Counted from the stretch's first letter, positions 43,354-54,236 are shown. The stretch is 64,000 nt of DNA from Salinarchaeum sp. IM2453 (GCF_019693215.1 NZ_CP081183.1:279226-343225); one strand, 5' to 3'. Numbers and translations: made by a program. The notes: generated from the letters alone by a model not told the origin.

Positions 43354-44211
43354 TTACTTGTTGTGTTCTTCATCTACTACCATGTACTCCTCTAAGCACT
43401 GGGGACAGATGTCTCCTCGCCGAAGTGATCCATTTGAGCTGTGATCAGAATGACCACATCCTGGACAGATGAGCGGATCTCCCTCCGTAGCAAGGTCAAC
43501 TTCAGCAGGATCTAAGCTGCCTTCAATTTGTTCTGGAGGGCCAATATCAACATCTTCCGTTGGTTGCTCAGATGGAGCAGTGGCATCGAACCCTTGATCT
43601 TCCGTTTCTTGTTGTGGCCAAGGGGTGTATTCGGATGAAGGATCCGGTGACGCAGAGAGATCCTCTGAGTCTTCAGTGTCATCTAAGTCAACGCCTGGGG
43701 ACCCTTTTTGCGCGGCATTCGAAGAGGATGTTTCAGAGTCATCATTAAGAATAACAGCATCATCCTCAGTGGCTTCAGAAACATAATCTGGATCCGAGCT
43801 GTAGGCGGCAGAGCTAAGTGATTCAGTCTCAGGTTTCCCTGAATTGCGGTGCTGATCAGACCGGCCAGCAGCAACCGATGGTTCCGTGTTTCCACTATGT
43901 GTGTCTGTGGTCGACTCAGGTTGTCCGGTAGGATCAGCAGCCATAGTCCCACCGGCTGATTCCGAAGTAGGCCTATCAGTTGCCGAAGGAGCCTGATCAA
44001 CTGTGGACATTTCTTCGGAAGCATCAGGGGAGGTATTCGCGTGGTTTGATCGAACCTCTTTGCTCTCGCTTACCAGCTTTCGTGAACCACAAGCAGAGCA
44101 GATTTTATACTCTCGTTTTGTGATAACTACTTCATCGCCACGAATCTCTCGTTCGCTTTCGGTCTCGGTCTCTCCATATCGATGACCAAGCAGCGAGCAC
44201 TTGATACCCAT
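43354..44211 (-). CDS. Double zinc-ribbon protein with long acidic linker (DUF7093 type)
   Basis: This 285-residue protein starts MGIKCSLLGHRYGETETE. The N-terminal zinc-binding domain (about 1-50) has a second pair in KICSACGSRK. A roughly 185-residue low-complexity Ser/Thr/Asp/Glu/Pro linker follows. A C-terminal ribbon closes it, CPGCGHSDHSSNGSLRRG then CPQCLEEYMVV. The N-terminal domain is what I know as DUF7093 (name from memory). The linker is expected to be disordered. It may bridge two binding partners, with each ribbon binding protein or nucleic acid. The start is ATG 44211. A Met two codons earlier is also possible. Confidence 0.7.
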   Translation of the reverse strand: MGIKCSLLGHRYGETETESEREIRGDEVVITKREYKICSACGSRKLVSESKEVRSNHANTSPDASEEMSTVDQAPSATDRPTSESAGGTMAADPTGQPESTTDTHSGNTEPSVAAGRSDQHRNSGKPETESLSSAAYSSDPDYVSEATEDDAVILNDDSETSSSNAAQKGSPGVDLDDTEDSEDLSASPDPSSEYTPWPQQETEDQGFDATAPSEQPTEDVDIGPPEQIEGSLDPAEVDLATEGDPLICPGCGHSDHSSNGSLRRGDICPQCLEEYMVVDEEHNK

Positions 44212-44299
44212 TGCCACGATAATTTCATCGGCGGATTCAAAAGACTACTGTTGTGTCGGACAGACTCTCAGTATGTAGGCGAATGTAATTACTCCAACA

Positions 44300-45010
44300 T
44301 TACCGACATAGTGATCGGAGGTTATCAGAGAGCTTATCGACATCCATGTTTGTCAGTGCGAGTGAAAATCCATCTACCCGGGCTAGATCAGGAGCATGGT
44401 CCCAGAGCTCCTCACGATCAAGACCATGTAGAATGACAGCATTTGGCGTTGGATTCACAACACGTAGCGCAACAAGTGGAGATTCCCCCCGAGTAATGTT
44501 CGTAAAGACTAGCGCACGACTGGTTGATTGTCCATACAGTCGGAAGAAATCGTCACTGGAGAGGCGGCGAATAGCAGCAATGCTATTGATGATTGTGTGT
44601 CCAGTAACAGTATCAAAGTCACCAGAGACAAGCTCTTCGGCATCAATAGCATCGTAGACACGTTCAATTGGAATTGAAGCAGAATATTCTTGAAGGTCTC
44701 GGACAACATCACTCTCAAATCCTGCTGACAGAACCCGGGCATATTGTCGGATACGATTACCACCTCGACGCTGATCAATATCGAGTAAAGCAAACACCAC
44801 CCGCCGGATCAATGCAATTCCTGGGCTTTCTCGACGGCCGCTTTCATAATCGCTGATGACAGATGAAGAAACATCAAGTTCGTTTGCAAGTTCGGTCTGG
44901 GTCACGTCAAAATCCGTTCGCCATTTACGGAGTGTTCCTCCTGGATCGTCACTCAATGCCACTTCTCCGGCAATCTTTTCTGCGAGTTCTCGTCGCGGAG
45001 CATCACTCAT
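44300..45010 (-). CDS. XRE-type helix-turn-helix regulator with C-terminal ligand-like domain
   Basis: This 236-residue protein has a lambda-repressor-like HTH (about 28-75): FDVTQTELANELDVSSSVIS then DYESGRRESPGIALIRRVV. The rest (about 90-236) is an alpha-beta domain with VVRDLQEYSASIPIERVYDA and RALVFTNITRGESPLVALRVV, conserved in archaeal homologues of this regulator. It stands divergently from rfcL with 140 bp between. I cannot assign a ligand. Because the family is broadly conserved in euryarchaea, a housekeeping role is likely. Confidence 0.8.
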   Translation of the reverse strand: MSDAPRRELAEKIAGEVALSDDPGGTLRKWRTDFDVTQTELANELDVSSSVISDYESGRRESPGIALIRRVVFALLDIDQRRGGNRIRQYARVLSAGFESDVVRDLQEYSASIPIERVYDAIDAEELVSGDFDTVTGHTIINSIAAIRRLSSDDFFRLYGQSTSRALVFTNITRGESPLVALRVVNPTPNAVILHGLDREELWDHAPDLARVDGFSLALTNMDVDKLSDNLRSLCR

Positions 45011-45150
45011 ATGCGATACGTATACCGCACAACGGATAGGTTTGATGAATCAACTGGCAGAAAACCATTCCTCCTACAGATGCGAACAAACAAATTAAGG
45101 TACGACACGCTGCTACGTATCAATAACCGGTCTGCCGGTAGCTATATACG

Positions 45151-46608
45151 ATGACAAATTGGACAGAAAAATATCGCCCCAGAACGTTAGATGAGGTACG
45201 AGGTAACGACAAGGCTCGAGACCAACTAAGAGAATGGGCACAGACGTGGGACGAGCACCAGCAGGCAGTAATTCTGTACGGAAGCCCGGGAGTGGGGAAA
45301 ACATCAGGTGCACACGCACTAGCGAATGAGATGGGTTGGGCTGTGATGGAGCTGAATGCAAGTGATTCGCGAAAGAAGGATGTTATTGACCGAATCGCTG
45401 GTGAGGCCTCAAAGACTGGAACCCTCGGTAGTGGAGGGTCTGGCCGCCGATTAATCATTCTTGATGAGGCAGATAACTTCCATGGAAGTGCAGACTACGG
45501 TGGGGCTCGGGCGGTAACATCAATCGTTAAGGAGGCAGATCAGCCAATTGTTTTGATCGCGAATGAGTACTATGAGATGTCAAGAGGGCTGCGAAATGCC
45601 TGTAAAGAGATTGAGTTTAGAGACATATCAAGTAGATCTGTTGTTCCGGTGCTTCGAGACATCTGTAGAAAAGAGGGTGTTGAATTTGAGCAAGAAGCAC
45701 TTGAAGCGATTGCTGATCGATCAGATGGAGATTTACGCTCAGCAATTAACGATCTAGAAGTTATCGCCGAAGGAAAAAATCGTGTCACAGAGACAGATGT
45801 TGTTACCGACCGACGTGACACAACAATGGACATCTTTCCATTCGTCGATGCAGTACTCCAAGAGTCATCAGCACAAGACGCATTACAGCAGTCGTACGAT
45901 GTAGATGAAACCCCGGATGATCTCATACAATGGATTGAAGAAAACGTGCCAAAGGAATATGATCGAGACGAGCTCGCAGATGCATATGGACATCTCGCGG
46001 TGGCTGATCGGTGGCTGGGCCGGGTACGGGCAACGCAGAATTATTCGTTCTGGCGATATGCAACCGATGCGATGGTGGCTGGTGTCGCGGCAAGCAGAAA
46101 GGGACAAAAAGGTGGATGGACACGATACAGTCCTCCGAGCTATCGGTCTAAGTTAGGCCGGAATAGCGGACACAGAAACACCAGAGACGAAATTGCACGT
46201 CGCATCGCAGAAATAGAAGGTACGTCAATTGCGACAGCCCGCCGAATGATGCTTCCGTATCTGGCTGCGATGATCCATCACTGTCGTCCCCGAGAGATGA
46301 CAGTCGAGATTGCTGCAGCGTATGAACTTGACGCAAGCGAACTGTCTTTTATAACGGGAAGTGGAGAAGATACCAACAAGGTTCAGTCAATTATCGGAGA
46401 TGCGGCAGAGCGACGAGAAGAGAAAACAGTCGAAGCATCATCCGGTGCTTTCGAGGCAGCAGAGAAGGACTCTACTGAACCAGAAAATGAACAAACAGAA
46501 GAGAAGACAGCTGAGAGTGAGCAAGAAGACGAGCCAACAGATACAACTGAGGACACAACAGACCAAGAACAAGACGAACAACAGTCAGGTCTGGGAGATT
46601 TCTTCTGA
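45151..46608 (+). CDS. rfcL: Replication factor C large subunit
   Basis: This 485-residue clamp-loader subunit is an AAA+ ATPase. It begins MTNWTEKYRPRTLDEVRG. Walker A is LYGSPGVGKTSGAH with Lys50, Walker B is RLIILDEADNF, and sensor-1 region is VLIANEYYEM. The helical collar follows. The C-terminal approximately 70 residues are a Glu/Thr-rich acidic tail, finishing with the PCNA-binding PIP peptide QSGLGDFF. With small subunits RfcS it loads PCNA on primed DNA. The small-subunit genes are not in this window. The tail is longer than in non-halophiles. Confidence 0.95.
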   Translation: MTNWTEKYRPRTLDEVRGNDKARDQLREWAQTWDEHQQAVILYGSPGVGKTSGAHALANEMGWAVMELNASDSRKKDVIDRIAGEASKTGTLGSGGSGRRLIILDEADNFHGSADYGGARAVTSIVKEADQPIVLIANEYYEMSRGLRNACKEIEFRDISSRSVVPVLRDICRKEGVEFEQEALEAIADRSDGDLRSAINDLEVIAEGKNRVTETDVVTDRRDTTMDIFPFVDAVLQESSAQDALQQSYDVDETPDDLIQWIEENVPKEYDRDELADAYGHLAVADRWLGRVRATQNYSFWRYATDAMVAGVAASRKGQKGGWTRYSPPSYRSKLGRNSGHRNTRDEIARRIAEIEGTSIATARRMMLPYLAAMIHHCRPREMTVEIAAAYELDASELSFITGSGEDTNKVQSIIGDAAERREEKTVEASSGAFEAAEKDSTEPENEQTEEKTAESEQEDEPTDTTEDTTDQEQDEQQSGLGDFF

Positions 46609-46744
46609 AGGTACAGTCGTCTATATCCCGCGTCTACAGAATTGAGAGTGCTGTTACTGGCCGTGCAATATTTGCAAAGACTTCAGAATAGTACCAAATG
46701 ATAATTGATGACGTAAATCATAGAAGGTGAAGAATCGTCGGACT

Positions 46745-46752
46745 TTTTTAAA
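46745..46752 (+). promoter_or_regulatory. TATA box of maeB
   Basis: TTTTTAAA is centred about 23-24 bases before the maeB ATG at 46772. This predicts a leaderless transcript, and no Shine-Dalgarno sequence is needed for the start. Confidence 0.5.
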
Positions 46753-46771
46753 CAGAATATGAGGATTAAAT

Positions 46772-49030
46772 ATGAGCTTAGACGATGATGCTCTGGAGTA
46801 TCATAAGAGGGAACCTCCGGGTAAACTCGCAATAGAGACGACAAAGCCCACGAATACACAGCGAGACCTGAGTCTCGCATATTCGCCTGGAGTTGCTGCG
46901 CCGTGCCGCGCTATCGACGAGGATGAAACGGAAGCATACACATACACCGGAAAAGGCAATCTCGTTGGAGTTGTCTCGAATGGATCTGCAGTTTTAGGCC
47001 TTGGAGACATTGGTGCACAAGCATCCAAGCCAGTAATGGAAGGCAAGGGTGTGTTATTCAAGCGATTTGCAGATATCAACGTGTTTGATATTGAGCTCGA
47101 TCATGAGAGTGTGGACGCAATGGTTGAGTCAATTGCAGCAATGGAACCAACATTTGGGGGGATCAATCTTGAAGACATTTCGGCCCCAGAGTGTTTCGAG
47201 ATTGAGAATCAACTCCGTGATCGTATGGATATCCCGGTTTTCCATGACGATCAGCACGGAACAGCAATCATTTCGGGAGCCGCGCTAATCAACGCTGCAG
47301 AAATTGCTGGCAAAGAGGTTAGTGAGCTCGATATTGTCTTTTCAGGAGCTGGCGCAAGCGCAATCGCAACAGCCCGGTTCTATGTCTCACTTGGTGCTGA
47401 TCCGGACCGAATTACAATGTGTGATTCAAGCGGAATAATCACAGAGGAGCGATCAGAGGCCGGTGATGTAAACAAGTACAAGCGAGAGTTCGCTCAAGAC
47501 GTTTCAGAAGGCGGTCTTGCGGATGCAATGGAGGGTGCTGATGTCTTTGTTGGATTGTCGATTGGAGGGCTTGTAGATCAAGATATGGTCCGCTCTATGG
47601 CTGATAATCCAATCGTGTTTGCGATGGCTAATCCAGACCCAGAGATTGGATATAATGAAGCCAAGGCAGCCCGTGATGATACGGTTATTATGGCTACGGG
47701 GCGTTCAGACTATCCAAATCAAGTAAACAACGTTCTTGGATTCCCGTTCCTGTTCCGTGGCGCGCTCGATGTGGGAGCAACAGAGATCAACGAGCCGATG
47801 AAAGTTGCCGCAGCAGAAGCACTGGCGGAACTGGCTCGAGAGGATGTTCCAGATGAAGTGCGAAAAGCATACGAAGACGAGGAACTCCAGTTTGGCCCAG
47901 ACTACATTATCCCAAAGCCGGTTGATTCACGAGTTCTATTTACCGTAGCACCGGCTGTTGCAGAAGCAGCAATCGAAAGCGGCTGTGCACGAATTGAGGA
48001 GGTCGACAAAGACGAGTACGTTGAAGAGTTGGAAGCCCGGCTTGGAAAGTCGAGAGAGATGGTTCGTGTCGTCCATAATAAGGCAAAAAGTGATCCAAAG
48101 CGGGTTGTCCTTGCTGAAGGGACAAAAGAAAAGATGATTCGAGCGGCAGCACAGCTTGAAGAAGATGGAATCGCTGAGCCAGTACTTATTGGGAACAGAG
48201 ATGAGGTCTACCGAAAAATGGAAGAACTAGGACTCGAGTTTGACCCAGAGATTGTCTGTCCAACAACAGACAACTTGGAACCATACGCCGAACGAGTCTA
48301 TGAGCTTCGAAACCGCAAAGGTGTTACTCGGTCAGAGGCAGATGAGCTGGTGCAAGACAGCAACTACCTGGGCAGCACGTTGGTCGAGATGGGAGACGCT
48401 GACGCAATGGTGACAGGTCTAAGTCACAGCTATCCGGATGCACTTTCGCCTTCGCTCGAAGTGATCGGAACAAAAGAAGGGGCATCACGGGTTGCTGGAG
48501 TGTACATGCTGACGTTTGGAAACCGAGTGATATTCTGTGCTGATGTGACTGTCAATCCAGAGCCGGATGCTGACGTGCTTGAGGAGATCACTAAGCAAAC
48601 GGCTGATCTGGCACGCCGGTTTAACGTTGATCCACGAGCAGCTATTCTCTCATACTCGAACTTTGGAACGATCGACAACGGAGGGACTGGACGGCTCAGA
48701 GAAGCCGCTAATCGTCTTCGGACAGATCCAGATGTTGACTTCCCAGTCGATGGTGAAATGCAAGCCGACACCGCTGTTGTTGAAGATCTGTTACAGGGAG
48801 ATTATGCATTCTCTGAGCTTGATAAGCCAGCAAATGTCCTCATCTTCCCAAGCTTAGAAGCAGGTAACATTAGCTACAAACTCCTGCAGCGACTCGGTGG
48901 AGCAGAAGCAGTCGGCCCAATGCTGGTTGGCATGGACAAACCAGTTCATGTACTACAGCGGGGAGATGAAGTTGCAGATATCGTTACACTGGCTGCAGTC
49001 GCTGCGGTGAATGCACAAGAGGACGAATAA
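46772..49030 (+). CDS. maeB: NADP-dependent malic enzyme with C-terminal phosphotransacetylase-like domain
   Basis: This 752-residue fusion has a malic enzyme part (about 1-420): [52 protein letters not shown] and the NAD(P) loop [16 protein letters not shown]. The C-terminal part (about 425-752) resembles phosphate acetyltransferase: [57 protein letters not shown]. In bacterial MaeB this domain binds acetyl-CoA and regulates the enzyme without PTA activity. The reaction is malate oxidation with decarboxylation to pyruvate. The full MaeB length is kept. It is preceded by a clear TATA box. Confidence 0.94.
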   Translation: MSLDDDALEYHKREPPGKLAIETTKPTNTQRDLSLAYSPGVAAPCRAIDEDETEAYTYTGKGNLVGVVSNGSAVLGLGDIGAQASKPVMEGKGVLFKRFADINVFDIELDHESVDAMVESIAAMEPTFGGINLEDISAPECFEIENQLRDRMDIPVFHDDQHGTAIISGAALINAAEIAGKEVSELDIVFSGAGASAIATARFYVSLGADPDRITMCDSSGIITEERSEAGDVNKYKREFAQDVSEGGLADAMEGADVFVGLSIGGLVDQDMVRSMADNPIVFAMANPDPEIGYNEAKAARDDTVIMATGRSDYPNQVNNVLGFPFLFRGALDVGATEINEPMKVAAAEALAELAREDVPDEVRKAYEDEELQFGPDYIIPKPVDSRVLFTVAPAVAEAAIESGCARIEEVDKDEYVEELEARLGKSREMVRVVHNKAKSDPKRVVLAEGTKEKMIRAAAQLEEDGIAEPVLIGNRDEVYRKMEELGLEFDPEIVCPTTDNLEPYAERVYELRNRKGVTRSEADELVQDSNYLGSTLVEMGDADAMVTGLSHSYPDALSPSLEVIGTKEGASRVAGVYMLTFGNRVIFCADVTVNPEPDADVLEEITKQTADLARRFNVDPRAAILSYSNFGTIDNGGTGRLREAANRLRTDPDVDFPVDGEMQADTAVVEDLLQGDYAFSELDKPANVLIFPSLEAGNISYKLLQRLGGAEAVGPMLVGMDKPVHVLQRGDEVADIVTLAAVAAVNAQEDE

Positions 49031-49045
49031 GCACAGATTTTCCTT

Positions 49046-49115
49046 GTGAACTACCCCTGACTCACCGCCGTTGGTGGCTCCTTGAGGACGGGGACGTAGC
49101 CTGTAGAAGTTAAAT
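49046..49115 (+). repeat. Type C structured repeat, copy 4
   Basis: It starts GTGAACTACCCCTGACTCAC, 15 bases after the maeB stop. Nested pairing is easy to see: CTAC with GTAG outside, CCCC with GGGG next, and CCGCC with GGTGG inside. It ends near GTAGAAGTTAAA. It fills most of the gap before the convergent site-2 protease gene. Confidence 0.7.
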
Positions 49116-49209
49116 TCAGGCTAACGCGGTTCTGCCAGGGCATCAAATTAAGTCTCTCTCAGCAAAAAGGCGGGTACCGTAACTGTTTCTCTTTTGCTTT
49201 TCTATGAGT

Positions 49210-51024
49210 TCACGAAAGCAACTGTGGCCCAAACAAGACCACTAGGAAGCTCAGTAACATGGTTAGTCCAACAGTGACTGTGACCGCTTTTGTGAGCTCA
49301 TAGGATCCTTCCACCGGTAATCGAGACACGACTGCTTCAGTACTCGATCGTAAGATGTGACCACCATCAAGTGGGAATGCTGGGATACAATTGAAAAATC
49401 CAAGGTTAATATTGATCCAGCTAGTCCAGAACAGAATATTGGCAATGATAAATAGCCACCCACCAAGGAAGGAAAGTGATCCATCAACGACGTAGAAATT
49501 CGAAATATCTCCAGAAAAGCCAGGGAAATTAAATGGGAGAACGTCAACAAAGCCAGCAATTGGCAGGAAAAGCGAGAATAATGCTTTGCCAATGAAAGAA
49601 TCACTGATGCTTATTACCTGATCCGAGATATCGTCGTGGGCATCAGTATCAACGTCACCACCAAGCAACATTAGATAGGTTGCAGCCGGATAGTATTCTA
49701 CACCAAAATCATCGGTGACTATTCCAGTAATACCAGGGAAGGGCTGAATGCCAAGGAACGCATTATCGCCGCTTCCAGCTAGCTCAACTGTGTCTTCTTC
49801 TACGTCACCAGAGGCATGATCGTGATATGTGAGTTCAATTTCATCGCCAGGTGCATACCTATCTAGAGTGTCTTGTAGGTCATCGGTATCGATAATTCGC
49901 TCATCATCGATTTCGAGAATCGTCACATCATCCGACTCGGACAGATGTGTATCCTCCACGAACGGCTCACCGCCAAGCAAAAGTGAGTATGATCCAGCCG
50001 GAACAGTAGCCTGGTCATCTTCTGTCTCAAGTTCAATTTCATACTCAACATTCTCCGCGTATACTTCTTCGGCAGCTTCATAGATCGCTGCAGACCGGAA
50101 TATTTCCTCGCCATTGACGTGAGTTATCACATCACCATCTGCAAACCCTGTCGGCCCATCCGCGGCCGCCTGCATAATCAGAACCGAACGTTCAACGTCA
50201 ACGGTTTCCTCGTCATTAATCTCAACTTCTAGTTCACGTTCTGTCTGATTGTCAATAACATTCTGGAGATGAGAGTTTGACTCAATGGCCACATCTTCAA
50301 CGGCAGTGACTCGATCCCCACTTCCGATGTCAGCTTCATCAGCCGCTGAATCGGGGTAGGCTCCACCGATAGCAGCACCACCTGCAAGAGAGATTGAACC
50401 AACAATTGGACCAAACAACAGCAGTAAAATAACAACCGCAATTGCAAAGTTATTCGTTACGCCGGCAGCGAACATGCGGGTTCGTCCACCGCGGTCTGCG
50501 TTCTGCTGGCTTTCAACTTCTGGTTGGACAAACGCACCAACCGGAAGGATAGCAAGCATTGCAACGCCCATCGACTCAATTTTAATATTTTCGACCCGGC
50601 AGAGTAATCCATGCCCACCTTCATGAATCACCATTCCAACAATCAGTCCAATTATAATCTCAGGAGCAACAGAAAGTGGAAGAAACTCATTGACACCGGG
50701 GATAACAAGTACGTTCTGTGGCTGTCCGATATCCGTCTCAGGTGGGTTCTGAATGACACCAATTGCTGACTGCACTAAGAAGAAAAATGCAGCGAGCATG
50801 ACCATCAACGCGATACCGACACCGATGTTCGCCCACGCACGCCAGAGACGCTTATACTTGGAAAGTCGGTCAAGTGTCTTTCGTCCCCGGACGGTGTGAA
50901 TCGTCAAAAGCGGTCCGCTGACATTGACAAAAGATGGGAAAAGGCCACGTCGGTCTAATACTGCAACTAATGCCCAGTACAACAAGATGCCAACCAGCAC
51001 CCAGATGAGGGTGTTCATCGACAT
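49210..51024 (-). CDS. Site-2 protease family membrane metalloprotease (M50) with PDZ region
   Basis: This 604-residue polytopic protein has the zinc motif HEGGH at residues 134-138 within a membrane helix (IVGMVIHEGGHGLLC). The second conserved site, FNCIPAFPLDGGH, lies near residue 560, whose Asp is the third ligand. Between them are about 400 residues with two PDZ-like segments (AADEADIGSGDRVTAVEDV, FADGDVITHVNGEEI). That is longer than in bacterial RseP. These proteases cut membrane-bound regulators or signal remnants. The substrate is unknown. It lies downstream of the DUF2150 gene on the same strand (34-bp gap). Confidence 0.9.
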   Translation of the reverse strand: MSMNTLIWVLVGILLYWALVAVLDRRGLFPSFVNVSGPLLTIHTVRGRKTLDRLSKYKRLWRAWANIGVGIALMVMLAAFFFLVQSAIGVIQNPPETDIGQPQNVLVIPGVNEFLPLSVAPEIIIGLIVGMVIHEGGHGLLCRVENIKIESMGVAMLAILPVGAFVQPEVESQQNADRGGRTRMFAAGVTNNFAIAVVILLLLFGPIVGSISLAGGAAIGGAYPDSAADEADIGSGDRVTAVEDVAIESNSHLQNVIDNQTERELEVEINDEETVDVERSVLIMQAAADGPTGFADGDVITHVNGEEIFRSAAIYEAAEEVYAENVEYEIELETEDDQATVPAGSYSLLLGGEPFVEDTHLSESDDVTILEIDDERIIDTDDLQDTLDRYAPGDEIELTYHDHASGDVEEDTVELAGSGDNAFLGIQPFPGITGIVTDDFGVEYYPAATYLMLLGGDVDTDAHDDISDQVISISDSFIGKALFSLFLPIAGFVDVLPFNFPGFSGDISNFYVVDGSLSFLGGWLFIIANILFWTSWININLGFFNCIPAFPLDGGHILRSSTEAVVSRLPVEGSYELTKAVTVTVGLTMLLSFLVVLFGPQLLS

Positions 51025-51058
51025 ATTGTCAGGGAGCGCCGCATTAATTTCTGGCGAA

Positions 51059-51631
51059 CTATTCTTCCTCGATTACTTCAGGGTCACTCATCGCGCTCTG
51101 GAGACTATCTAATCCATTAACCCACTCGGTGACCAGACCATACTCAATCTCTTCTGCAATGCTGATGTCCAGTTCTTCGCCATCAAAGACACGCGTTCCA
51201 GCCTGAACGACGAGACCTAATGCAGCGTCAAGATCTTCTTCAGCTTCGGCTTCGGCTGCAGTCTGGATATATTCCTCAATCGATGCCTCAGTGGCAGGTC
51301 CAGACGCAACATACTCCTCTGCTGCGTGGAACACGCACATAAGACTGGTCTGTACCCCGTCAATAAGCAGAGCAGTGTCCTCATCGTCAATTTCAGGCTC
51401 GCTAAGGACAATCTCTCGGATCTTCGCAACCTCATCTAGTGCAGTATCAGCATCAATGTCCTCGTTTTCGTATGCTGTGACAATCTTGACGACGGCAAGT
51501 GCTGCGTCATCCTGCAGATTCAACAGCAGCCGCGCGGAATCTTCATCTTCTGGGTCAATATCCTCTTCCTCAAGGCGATTAAGCCAATTCTGCCAACGTT
51601 CTTCGGTGTAGAACTCCTGCTGTTCTTCCAT
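51059..51631 (-). CDS. DUF2150 family protein
   Basis: This 190-residue acidic, all-helical protein starts MEEQQEFYTEERWQNWLNRL. It includes DSARLLLNLQDDAALAVVKIV and LIDGVQTSLMCVFHAAEEYV. From memory this is DUF2150, restricted to haloarchaea and some relatives. No catalytic residues stand out. The regular helices suggest a TPR-like or bundle scaffold. It sits between the site-2 protease and secD on the same strand, so co-expression is possible. Confidence 0.8.
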   Translation of the reverse strand: MEEQQEFYTEERWQNWLNRLEEEDIDPEDEDSARLLLNLQDDAALAVVKIVTAYENEDIDADTALDEVAKIREIVLSEPEIDDEDTALLIDGVQTSLMCVFHAAEEYVASGPATEASIEEYIQTAAEAEAEEDLDAALGLVVQAGTRVFDGEELDISIAEEIEYGLVTEWVNGLDSLQSAMSDPEVIEEE

Positions 51632-51741
51632 ACAATCGGGTACGTTCGTGTCTTGAAAGACCTTTCTCCTTTCACTCAGGATCTGATCAAGTCACAAAAA
51701 AGAAACGATTCAGTATAGATGAACGAAAAGCCGACAACTAG

Positions 51742-53364
51742 TTATTTTCCGCGCGTTTTCAGGATTCGGAGAATGTTCCCGTATGCTGGGCGAGTAACTA
51801 AGACTCCGATAAGTACACCGATGATGGTGATGATTGCAAAGCCACGAAGGTCACCGAGGTCAAGAATTGCCAGTGGACCCATCGCAATGAGTGTCGTGGA
51901 AGCTGCTGCACCAATGATCCAGAAGGCCTTCTTAAAGCGGCTATCAAAGACCTTGTGCGAGTTCACCTCGCCTTCTGACATCACCTCGTCAGCAATGATA
52001 ATCAGATCATCCACCCCCGTACCAACGACAACAATGAATCCGGCAACGTGAGCCAAGTCAATTGGCATTCCAATGGCAGCAGCAAAGCCGAGCAAGATGA
52101 TAACCTCAGACATCGCGGTTACAGACATTGGGACAGCGACTTGCGGCTCACCATACCGAAGGAAGACCATCATCACGACTGCAAAGATTGCAAATAGACC
52201 CACGATGAGTGAGCCAATCTTGAAGTCTTGGGCTAGTGTTGGGCTGAGTTCATAGTCATTTGAATCATCCAAATTCAAATCTGACGGGAGCTCCCCAGCA
52301 ATCAAATTGATGTGCAGCGTTGAGGCTTCTCCATCGGTTGTTGTCTGGATCTGGAAGCTTGGATTTTCAGCGAAATCGCCGTCATCAATACTCTGTGCAA
52401 GAGACCTCGTCATGCCACCTTCCCAGATAGTTTCACCATCGATCACCGTCTGAAGTCGATATTCAACCATTTCATCCTCATCAGACTCAAGTACAGCGTC
52501 AATAAAGCCAGAATCAATCAACGTCTGTTGATATTTTTCAGCGGCAGAGTCGGTTAGTGTAACAGGAACATATGGCTGTCCGTCTTGGCTATCTGGAAGA
52601 CCAATCGAAGCAAAGTCATCGATGGTCAGCACAGTTTCAGTGGTTCCGTTTGGATATTGTATCTGTGTTTCAACCTGTCCTCGATAATTGATCTGTTCTT
52701 CTAGATCACTGATAGACTGTCCAGGTGCCTCAACAACGACACGGGTTTCACCACCGGGGCTATGACTTGTGGTGACACTGCTTCCACCTAGTCCAGTCGC
52801 ATCTAATCGTTCGCTGAGGACATCAACAATCTGGTCACGCGTGTAATCAGTCACGCCGGTTGAGATTGAGACATCGTCTATGTCAACACCTGCGTTTTCA
52901 AGCCCATTTTCGAAGTCTGACTGGTTGCCTTTAGCAGTAACTTCAACGACGCCAGCCAATTCTTGTGGAGACTCCTCGTCGGTATAGATGTTGACATCAG
53001 CTTCGGAGATATTCATCGAAGCAACAAGCTCAGATCGGATCTCATCGGCAGTAGCATCATCATCAAGATTTTGGACATCCTCGGCAACAAATCCATGAAC
53101 TGGAGCAGCAATTCGTGCACCTCCGCCAAGTTCAATACCAAATTGTAGGTTGGTCCATCCAGTATCAACCTCAAGGTCTTGAGCCTCGCTTTCGTTACCA
53201 TCTGAAAGATTTAGCGCAATGTCGTCTTGTGGTTCATCATCAGAGCCTGGAAGTTCAGTGATTGGAGCACCAGGAACAAACAGGAAGTAGAATGAAGCAC
53301 CCAGCAGCACAACTAACAGAACAATGCGCCAGTTTGTTTTCAACCTTCCATAAATTCCCATCAT
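51742..53364 (-). CDS. secD: Protein-export membrane protein SecD
   Basis: This 540-residue accessory subunit of the Sec translocon has one N-terminal helix (NWRIVLLVVLLGASFYFLFV) and a large extracytoplasmic P1-type region (about 60-350, LQFGIELGGGARI). Five further helices carry the SecD/SecF signature: VVVGTGVDDLIIIADEV and TTLIAMGPLAILDLGDLRGF. It acts with SecF, using the ion gradient to pull exported chains. It follows secF with a four-base overlap, the reverse of the usual bacterial D-F order but normal in haloarchaea. Confidence 0.94.
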   Translation of the reverse strand: MMGIYGRLKTNWRIVLLVVLLGASFYFLFVPGAPITELPGSDDEPQDDIALNLSDGNESEAQDLEVDTGWTNLQFGIELGGGARIAAPVHGFVAEDVQNLDDDATADEIRSELVASMNISEADVNIYTDEESPQELAGVVEVTAKGNQSDFENGLENAGVDIDDVSISTGVTDYTRDQIVDVLSERLDATGLGGSSVTTSHSPGGETRVVVEAPGQSISDLEEQINYRGQVETQIQYPNGTTETVLTIDDFASIGLPDSQDGQPYVPVTLTDSAAEKYQQTLIDSGFIDAVLESDEDEMVEYRLQTVIDGETIWEGGMTRSLAQSIDDGDFAENPSFQIQTTTDGEASTLHINLIAGELPSDLNLDDSNDYELSPTLAQDFKIGSLIVGLFAIFAVVMMVFLRYGEPQVAVPMSVTAMSEVIILLGFAAAIGMPIDLAHVAGFIVVVGTGVDDLIIIADEVMSEGEVNSHKVFDSRFKKAFWIIGAAASTTLIAMGPLAILDLGDLRGFAIITIIGVLIGVLVTRPAYGNILRILKTRGK

Positions 53365-54236
53365 CGTTTTACCCCCTCAAATTTGTACCAGCGGAGCATG
53401 CTGAGATTCATCAGATACGTATTCATCAAGTCAGCCGCTAATCCAATAAAGAGGATCAAACCAACCGACTGTAGCAATCCAATTCCAAAGAATGTCGCAA
53501 CAATCGCCATTGTCGCCATCGCAACCATCGATGTGACTGTCATTGTTACACCAGTTTGCATGGCACTGTAAGTCGACTCATAGAAGTCACCGCGCCGGCG
53601 TAAGATATGATTGTTTAATAGGATATCTGAGTCAACGCTATATCCAATTAACATCAACAGTGCAGCGACGGTACCGAGTGTTAACTCAATACCAAGCAAA
53701 TTCATCATCGCAAGGGGGATAACCATATCAGAGAATGCGGATGCCACAATCGCAACACTAGGCACAAATGTGCGGAAAAATACAAACGCAAGAATGCTCA
53801 TTCCTACAAACGCAATAGCAAGTGCAAGTAGTGCTTGCATCTGCATCTCAGCAGCAAAGAGCGGACTGATAGTCTGTTCCCCGACAACAACCTCAGAGTC
53901 ATCATCAACAGGTGTTAGACTTTCATTCGCAACTGAAGAGAGATCATCACCTTCAGAAAATGTGATAATATAGCGATCGCTTGGCTGTTGGACATCTTGG
54001 ATAGAATCAATTTCAGTATCAAATGCCTCGCGTATCTCATCTTCGTCATCTGCAGTATCAACCGTCAACTCTGTTCCACCAGCAAAATCAATACCGAGAT
54101 GAGCTGGGGACCCCGTCACTACCCAGAACCCGCCAATGATTAGCAGGGCGATAGTAAGAGTAATGAGCGGGACAGCGAGGAGCTGACGGTTCGTGTACCG
54201 GTCGTAGTCTGGTTCCGGTACATCGAACTCTACCAT
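53361..54236 (-). CDS. secF: Protein-export membrane protein SecF
   Basis: This 291-residue protein has six membrane helices and an external domain (about 45-140). Conserved residues are HLGIDFAGGTELTVD after helix 1, and the helix-4 region LLMLIGYSVDSDILLNNHIL. It overlaps secD by four bases and forms the SecDF complex with it. The start ATG 54236 is 64 bp after the stop of the DUF5812-type gene upstream, which has the same direction. Confidence 0.94.
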   Translation of the reverse strand: MVEFDVPEPDYDRYTNRQLLAVPLITLTIALLIIGGFWVVTGSPAHLGIDFAGGTELTVDTADDEDEIREAFDTEIDSIQDVQQPSDRYIITFSEGDDLSSVANESLTPVDDDSEVVVGEQTISPLFAAEMQMQALLALAIAFVGMSILAFVFFRTFVPSVAIVASAFSDMVIPLAMMNLLGIELTLGTVAALLMLIGYSVDSDILLNNHILRRRGDFYESTYSAMQTGVTMTVTSMVAMATMAIVATFFGIGLLQSVGLILFIGLAADLMNTYLMNLSMLRWYKFEGVKR